A stretch of DNA of 64,000 nucleotides, taken from assembly GCA_020634615.1 (NCBI GenBank), contig JACKBI010000002.1:186001-250000 (forward strand). The letters are read 5' to 3'. Made by a program: the position numbers and the translations under genes. The first letter of the stretch is position 1. Every line of letters begins with the position of its first letter. This DNA is from Anaerolineales bacterium. GTDB taxonomy: Bacteria > Chloroflexota > Anaerolineae > JAAEKA01. Below are positions 59,590 to 64,000 of this stretch, one piece after another. The notes beneath the pieces were generated by a model that worked only from the letters and a program-made list of their open reading frames with translations, did no database searches and was not told where the DNA came from.

Positions 59590-60747
59590 ATGTTTGGAAC
59601 TGGTCTGATAAAAGGTCTCGGCGTCACCATCAAGCACTTCGTGGACACCTATGTCGACGACGTGAAGGCGATACCCAGCCGCTACGCCTACGGCTACGAT
59701 TCGATGCGCCAGATGCCCGATGAAACAGGGCTGTTTACCATTCAGTATCCTGAGGAAAAGCGCGAGCTGCCCGAGCGGTTCCGCTACATTCCGATGCTGA
59801 TCTACGACACCCCGAAACAGGAAGACCGCTGCACAGCCTGTGGCATCTGCGCCAAAGTGTGTCCGCCCCAGTGCATCTGGATCGTGCGCGATAAGGATCC
59901 AAACGGCAAGCCTGTGCCGCGGCCAGCAGAGTTCTTCATCGACGCGTCGATCTGCATGAGCTGCGGCTTCTGCGCTGAATACTGCCCCTTCGACGCGATC
60001 AAGATGAACCACGACTACGAACTGGCAGTCTACGAGCGCTTCCCGAACCTCGTCTACAACATGGCCGAATTGACCGTGCCGGTCGAGTATTATGCATCGA
60101 TCTGGCCGACCCAGTACGCGGTCGAAGAGGAACGACGGGCCGAAGAAGAGGCCAAGAAAGCTGCCAAGGCCGCCAGCCGGGCCAAGAAGTCTGACGCCAA
60201 GCCGGCAGCTGCAGCCGGCGCAGCCGCAGCAGCCAAAGCAGCTGCTCCTGCCAAGCCGGCCCCGGCCGCTGCCAAGCCAGCCCCGGCGGCCCCAGCAGCA
60301 GCCGTCGCTGTCAGCGCATCGGACAACCCGTTCTATCGCCTGCCCAACCCGGCCAAGACTTCCGGCGGTTATACCGTAGAGGAAATTGCCGCACGGCGCG
60401 CCGAGGCTTACGAGCGTTACAAGGCGCGCAAGGGAGCGGACGCCAAGCAACTTCATATCGGCGCAGCGCCGGCGGCCGCCGTAGCAGCCGTGGTTGAAGC
60501 CACCGCGCCGGAAGCAGTCGAACCTGCCGCGGAAGTCGTGGCTGAAGCAACGCCTGAACCGCCAGTCGCCGCAGCAACAACCGCTGCACCGGCCGCCAGC
60601 ACAGGCGACAACCCGTTCCGCAAACTGCCCAACCCGGCCAAGACCTCCGGCGGCTACACCGTCGACGAGATCGAGAAGCAGCGCAAGGAAGCCTACGCAC
60701 GCTACAAGGACCGCAAGGGCGCCGACGCCAAGGACCTGCACGAGTAA
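59590..60747 (+). CDS. nuoI: NADH-quinone oxidoreductase subunit I with duplicated C-terminal repeat
   Basis: 385 residues, roughly twice normal. The ferredoxin-like core has two CxxCxxCxxxC sets (Cys 81, 84, 87, 91 and 122, 125, 128, 132) for two [4Fe-4S] clusters. After ~180 comes an Ala/Lys/Pro-rich linker, then two near-identical ~46-residue repeats (245-290 and 340-385) with core NPFxxLPNPAKTSGG, YTVxEI, RKEAYARYK and GADAKxLH. They are separated by a second Ala/Pro/Glu linker. No known domain matches this repeat by eye. GGAGG at 59580 precedes ATG 59590. Confidence 0.9.
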   Translation: MFGTGLIKGLGVTIKHFVDTYVDDVKAIPSRYAYGYDSMRQMPDETGLFTIQYPEEKRELPERFRYIPMLIYDTPKQEDRCTACGICAKVCPPQCIWIVRDKDPNGKPVPRPAEFFIDASICMSCGFCAEYCPFDAIKMNHDYELAVYERFPNLVYNMAELTVPVEYYASIWPTQYAVEEERRAEEEAKKAAKAASRAKKSDAKPAAAAGAAAAAKAAAPAKPAPAAAKPAPAAPAAAVAVSASDNPFYRLPNPAKTSGGYTVEEIAARRAEAYERYKARKGADAKQLHIGAAPAAAVAAVVEATAPEAVEPAAEVVAEATPEPPVAAATTAAPAASTGDNPFRKLPNPAKTSGGYTVDEIEKQRKEAYARYKDRKGADAKDLHE

Positions 60748-60751
60748 TCTC

Positions 60752-61435
60752 ATGACCTGCACGTATACCTACCACGGTCACGCCTGCTTCACTTTGGAAG
60801 GCGACGGCGTGACACTGCTGTTCGACCCCTTTCTGACCGACAACCCGGACGCGAAGGCAAAGCCTGAAGACTTCTCACCCGACTACATTATCCTGTCGCA
60901 CGGTCACTTCGATCACATGCCTGACACGGTGGCCATCGCCAACCGCAGCGACGCAACGGTGATCGGCGTCTTCGAGCTGGCGAGCTGGATGAACAGCCAG
61001 GGCGTCGCCAGCGTCCACGGCATGCAGCCGGGCGGCTCGTTCAAGTTCCCCTTCGGCCGCGTCAAGCTGACCATTGCCCACCATGGCACGATGCTGCCCG
61101 ACGGCAGCTACGGCGGTGTGGCAGTCGGCGCGATTGTTGATCTGGGTGGCGTGCGCGTTTACTTCACCGGCGACACAGCGCTGACCTACGACATGAAGTT
61201 GTATGGCGAGGAACACATCGACGTGTTAGTGCTTCCCATCGGCGATAACTACACCATGGGACCGGAAGACGCGTTGCGTTGCGTCAAATTCGTCAATCCG
61301 AAGGTGGTCATCCCGCTGCACTACAACACCTGGCCACCCATCGTCCAGGACGCGCAGGCCTTCAAGACGGCGGTGGAAGCCGAAACCGACGCCACATGCA
61401 TCGTCGTGGGCGTCGCAGAGAGCGTCACCCTGTAG
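60752..61435 (+). CDS. Metallo-beta-lactamase-fold hydrolase (UPF0173-like)
   Basis: 227 residues from ATG 60752. Signs of the fold are YTYHGHACFTLEGDGVTLLF, DPFLTDNP, the zinc motif HGHFDHMPD, AHHGTMLPDG, and VYFTGDTAL, with a final VIPLHYNTWPP. UPF0173 members are L-ascorbate-6-phosphate lactonase-like hydrolases of unknown substrate. It lies 4 bp after nuoI and is probably in the same operon. A longer frame open from 60494 is not the gene, since it overlaps nuoI. Confidence 0.92.
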   Translation: MTCTYTYHGHACFTLEGDGVTLLFDPFLTDNPDAKAKPEDFSPDYIILSHGHFDHMPDTVAIANRSDATVIGVFELASWMNSQGVASVHGMQPGGSFKFPFGRVKLTIAHHGTMLPDGSYGGVAVGAIVDLGGVRVYFTGDTALTYDMKLYGEEHIDVLVLPIGDNYTMGPEDALRCVKFVNPKVVIPLHYNTWPPIVQDAQAFKTAVEAETDATCIVVGVAESVTL

Positions 61436-61602
61436 TTCAACCGCAGCGGCTTGCGCGTCTCGTTTCCCGACAAGTTCCCCCGGATGCCCGCGTGCTGGCA
61501 ATGTCCAGCCACCGTGCAGCGCCGCGGGAACTTGTTTCGTTGTCGAGCCAAACTGGAAGCCGGCTGGCTGCACCGCGCGCCGACCCGTGTTAGACTAAAG
61601 TT

Positions 61603-61667
61603 GTCATTCCCGCGAAGGCGGGAATCTAGCGCCTACCAGACTGGATTCCCGCCTTCGCGGGAATGAC
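61603..61667. repeat. Dispersed palindromic repeat, copy 5
   Basis: Perfect ATTCCCGCGAAGGCGGGAAT arms, GTCATT to AATGAC, just left of MITE copy D. Confidence 0.92.
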
Positions 61668-61681
61668 TAGGTACAGATTTC

Positions 61682-61927
61682 GTAACTATTCAGACTACAG
61701 AGGACTGACAGTCCTGGTCTTGTGACAAAGTGAGAGACTGTTTGAAAAGTCGCCTGTTCAGACTTCGGAAGTCGCCGAGTCAACAAGAGTAGCCTGTCAA
61801 AACCGTTGTAGGCCAGTCGTGACAGTCAGTCGGCGACTTCCGAAGTCTTTTCAAACAGCTTCTGAGTGACGCGCCCGTTGAAGCCCTGGTGATTGACAAG
61901 GACTGTCAGTCCTGGCTGAATAGTTAC
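61682..61927. mobile_element. MITE copy D, 246 bp, with perfect ends and 8-bp target duplication
   Basis: Termini GTAACTATTCA (61682-61692) and TGAATAGTTAC (61917-61927) are exact inverted copies. The direct octamer CAGATTTC flanks it at 61674-61681 and 61928-61935. The outer parts match MITE copy B. The centre is interrupted by a second element. No protein is encoded. Confidence 0.92.
61738..61858. repeat. Second MITE-like inverted repeat nested in MITE copy D
   Basis: CTGTTTGAAAAG (61738-61749) is mirrored by CTTTTCAAACAG (61847-61858). Inside, GACTTCGGAAGTCG and CGACTTCCGAAGTC add to the stem. MITE copy B shows the corresponding site uninterrupted (AAGGTGACTGACGCG). A half copy lies at 15945-15972. 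Confidence 0.8.
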
Positions 61928-61956
61928 CAGATTTCTTTGTTCTACAGAGGTGTCCT

Positions 61957-62310
61957 GTGATCAGCATGTATCCCAAGGCGGAGATACTCTTCCCGCCAAA
62001 ACTGATTCTTTCGTTGAAGGACCTGCGCGGCCCGGAATGGGCCGAGTTGGTGACGCAGGTCGCCCGGCTGCCAGAGACTCACCCGGACGCGCTGGCCTTC
62101 TGTTACATGATGATTGAACTGGATGGCTGCCTGAACTGCTATGCCGGCAGTTACAAATTCATGCGCGGCTGTGCAGCCTGTGCCAAACAAACTATTATGC
62201 AGTACAAAGGCACCGACGCCGAGCTGCTCAGAATGTACAAGGCGTCCCAGAAGACGATGCACGCCTATCTCAAGAAACAGGAACGAAAAACCGCGACAGC
62301 CAAAGCGTAA
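61957..62310 (+). CDS. Small Cys-rich conserved protein
   Basis: 117 residues. It is mostly helical with a compact Cys core GCLNCYAGSYKFMRGCAACA, a CxxC..CxxC pair that could bind zinc or a cluster. The N-terminal half (YPKAEILFPPKLILSLKDLR, GPEWAELVTQVARLPETHPD) and Lys-rich C-terminus surround it. Family not recognised. The start ATG in ATCAGCATG is not certain: MISMYPKAE has two candidates (61957 is a GTG, four codons before an ATG). Confidence 0.75.
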   Translation: MISMYPKAEILFPPKLILSLKDLRGPEWAELVTQVARLPETHPDALAFCYMMIELDGCLNCYAGSYKFMRGCAACAKQTIMQYKGTDAELLRMYKASQKTMHAYLKKQERKTATAKA

Positions 62311-62319
62311 CGCATAGCT

Positions 62320-62377
62320 GGTTCGTAGTCGCTGCTTCAGCCGCCTCCGGAGGCGGCTGAAGCAGCGACTACGAACC
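62320..62377. repeat. Perfect 58-bp palindrome
   Basis: GGTTCGTAGTCGCTGCTTCA followed by GCCGCCTCC is mirrored without mismatch, centred at 62348/62349. It sits between the Cys-rich gene and the FAD enzyme. Related to the hairpin at 53770-53822. Confidence 0.95.
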
Positions 62378-62394
62378 TCAGAATCACGAATCCG

Positions 62395-63705
62395 ATGACA
62401 CAGACAAAACAAATCGCCATTGTCGGCGCGGGGGTTGCCGGCCTTACGGCGGCCTATGAACTGCGCCAGGCCGGCCACGAAGTTACCATCTACGAGGCGG
62501 CGCCAGAGGTCGGCGGCCTGGCGGCCGGCTTCAAAGCGCCGCACTGGGACTGGACCCTCGAAAAGTTCTATCACCACTGGTTTCAGGGAGACAAACATAT
62601 CCTTGGCCTTATCGAACGGCTGGGCTGGAGCGATCAGGTGGTGTTTCCGCGCCCCTACACCGTCGTCTACTTCAAGGACAAGTTCTACCCGCTGGACTCC
62701 TATGGCGAGGCGTTCAAGTTCACGCTGGGCAATTTCGGGCCGGTCAACCTGGTGCGCTTCGGGCTGGTAGGCGTCTTCCTCAAGCTGACGCCCAACTGGC
62801 AGGCGCTGGAAAAGCACACCGCCGACGCATGGATGCGCCGCTATGTCGGCGACAGTGTCTACGATGCGCTTTGGCGGCCGATGCTGGTGGGCAAGTTCGG
62901 CGAGGAAAACCTCGACGTGGTCAACATGGCCTGGATGTGGGCGCGCATCAAGGCGCGCACGACGCGGCTGGGAACGTTCAAAGGCGGCTTCCAGGCGTTT
63001 CTGGACAAGCTGGCCGATGTGATCAGGTCACAGGGCGTCGAGATCCGCCTGCGCACACCGGTGACGCGCATCAGCCAGGACGACGCGGGCCGGCTGACGG
63101 TGACCACCTCCATGGGCAGCGAGACGTACGACGCAGTCATCTCCACCAGCTCGCCGGCGCTGATGGAACGGCTGATGCCCGACCTGCCTGACAGCTACGC
63201 CGGCCGGCTGCGCTCGCTGAAATCCATGGGCGCGGTGGTGCTGGTCATCAGCATCCGCCAGCAGTTGACCGAATATTACTGGCACAATCTGCCCAAGGAC
63301 GCCGGCTTCCCCTTCCTCGCGATGGTAGAGCACACCAACTTCATCGACCCGGAGCACTACGGCGGCGACCACATCCTCTACTGCGGCGACTACCTGGAGC
63401 CGGACCACGAATACTTCAAGCTGAGCAAGGAAGAGCTGCTGGAACGCTTCCTGCCGGCGCTCAAGCGCTTCAACCCGGACTTCGACCGCACCTGGGTCAA
63501 GGACACGTGGCTCTGGAAGACCGCCTATGCGCAGCCGGTGCCGCCGGTCAACCATTCCAAGAACATCCCGCCCATCCGCACCCCCGTGCCCGGCCTCTAC
63601 TTCGCCAGCATGAGCCAGGTCTACCCCTGGGACCGCGGCACGAACTACGCCGTGGAGATTGGCCAGAAGGCCGCGACGCAGGTGATGGAAGATTTTGGGG
63701 CGTAG
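62395..63705 (+). CDS. FAD-dependent amine-oxidase-fold oxidoreductase
   Basis: 436 residues. The dinucleotide fold is seen at the N-terminus (IAIVGAGVAGLTAAYELRQA, VTIYEAAPEVGGLAAGF). The HYDxxxHHWF-like line FYHHWFQGDKHILGLIERLG and the C-terminal VPGLYFASMSQVYPWDRGTN are those of UDP-galactopyranose mutase/protoporphyrinogen-oxidase-like flavoproteins. These enzymes desaturate or rearrange; the substrate is unknown. A perfect palindrome precedes it. Confidence 0.9.
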   Translation: MTQTKQIAIVGAGVAGLTAAYELRQAGHEVTIYEAAPEVGGLAAGFKAPHWDWTLEKFYHHWFQGDKHILGLIERLGWSDQVVFPRPYTVVYFKDKFYPLDSYGEAFKFTLGNFGPVNLVRFGLVGVFLKLTPNWQALEKHTADAWMRRYVGDSVYDALWRPMLVGKFGEENLDVVNMAWMWARIKARTTRLGTFKGGFQAFLDKLADVIRSQGVEIRLRTPVTRISQDDAGRLTVTTSMGSETYDAVISTSSPALMERLMPDLPDSYAGRLRSLKSMGAVVLVISIRQQLTEYYWHNLPKDAGFPFLAMVEHTNFIDPEHYGGDHILYCGDYLEPDHEYFKLSKEELLERFLPALKRFNPDFDRTWVKDTWLWKTAYAQPVPPVNHSKNIPPIRTPVPGLYFASMSQVYPWDRGTNYAVEIGQKAATQVMEDFGA

Positions 63706-63829
63706 GGGGTGGGGCCTGGTTGAGATTGCCAGCTTGCGGTCTCAACGCTGATCCCGAAGCACCCTTCACGTTTCACGCAGCACTCATCATCAGACACAAC
63801 TTCACCAATAACGAGGTAATCGAGCCACA

Positions 63830-64000
63830 ATGTTTAACAAAAAGAACGGCACTGTAACTGAAAAGGATATCCTGGCAGCGCTGAGCAACGTGCAGGAGCC
63901 GGAGCTACACGACGACCTGGTTAGCCTGAACATGGTCAAGGACATCCACATCAACGGGGGGCAGGTGGGTTTCACCATCGTGCTGACCACGCCGGCCTGC
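63830..64000 (+). CDS. Mrp/ApbC-type Fe-S carrier, N-terminal part (cut by window edge)
   Basis: 57 residues begin [20 protein letters not shown], then [20 protein letters not shown] and [10 protein letters not shown] at the window end. This is the MIP18/DUF59 domain with its conserved Cys, which precedes the P-loop ATPase of Mrp/ApbC cluster carriers. Stand-alone DUF59 proteins are an alternative, since the ATPase part is outside the window. Confidence 0.82.
   Translation, partial: MFNKKNGTVTEKDILAALSNVQEPELHDDLVSLNMVKDIHINGGQVGFTIVLTTPAC

Larger units (their letters stand above)
61436..61956. other. 521-bp intergenic region of nested repeats
   Basis: No gene. It holds a weak inverted pair (CAAGTTCCC near 61472 with GGGAACTTG near 61527), palindromic repeat copy 5 (61603-61667), and MITE copy D (61682-61927), into which a second inverted-repeat element (61738-61858) is inserted. 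Confidence 0.8.

Overview
The window reads as a moderately high-GC chromosomal segment from a free-living bacterium, most likely a member of the Chloroflexota (Anaerolineae/Caldilineae-like). That placement is inference: it rests on a fused NuoCD in a partial nuo cluster, EutN-type shell genes beside a class II aldolase, LVIVD and lamin-tail extracellular repeats, many B12-binding radical SAM paralogues, and intergenic DNA full of short low-complexity inverted repeats. No rRNA or CRISPR array is visible. One tRNA (Glu, TTC) is present.

Layout. 0-12.8 kb: typA, a molbindin, an S1P-lyase-like PLP enzyme, a two-gene cassette (companion protein plus HNH nuclease) wedged into the 3' end of a YugP-type zinc peptidase gene, argF, an SLC13 permease/SDR pair, an Atg22-like MFS transporter and a TauE/SafE permease. 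12.8-18.5 kb: a secreted HzsA-like protein with a CxxCH motif and dockerin-like repeats, an SnoaL protein, an indel-rich pseudogene copy of part of the HzsA-like gene, an IS701-type insertion sequence with perfect 24-bp ends, and a second companion/HNH cassette. 18.5-24.2 kb: a GlcD-GlcE fusion, an alkaline-phosphatase-fold phosphodiesterase, two EutN/CcmL pentameric shell proteins and a class II aldolase. 24.2-26.2 kb: a fluoride riboswitch, crcB, a DUF190-CBS protein and tRNA-Glu. 26.3-35.2 kb: a second insertion sequence, VOC and YCII proteins, an HTH-ATPase regulator, an orphan peptide-binding lipoprotein, and an RNA-ligase-like nucleotidyltransferase.

35.3-48.8 kb is almost entirely radical SAM enzymes on the minus strand: six with an N-terminal B12-binding-like domain and two of SPASM/MoaA-like type, with one methyltransferase and two small proteins. 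A near-consensus promoter sits at the upstream end. The product is not recognisable. 48.8-56.1 kb: rtcB, a large secreted LVIVD-repeat protein, DUF2203, an A-type Fe-S carrier, moaA and a SufR-like regulator, the last four in one direction. 56.1-61.4 kb: divergent consensus promoters, a small protein and a nuoB-nuoCD-nuoI operon with an MBL-fold hydrolase. NuoB carries a lamin-tail-like C-terminal domain and NuoI carries a duplicated ~46-residue C-terminal motif. The window ends with a Cys-rich small protein, a FAD amine-oxidase-fold enzyme and the start of an Mrp/ApbC-type gene.

The strongest leads for something undescribed are: the repeated companion/HNH cassette (two complete copies and possibly a third cut at base 1) with the yugP 3'-end duplication; the NuoB-lamin-tail and NuoI-repeat extensions; the shell-protein/aldolase/glycolate-oxidase locus without a hexameric shell gene; the radical SAM cluster; and a MITE family with 11-bp ends and 8-bp target duplications.
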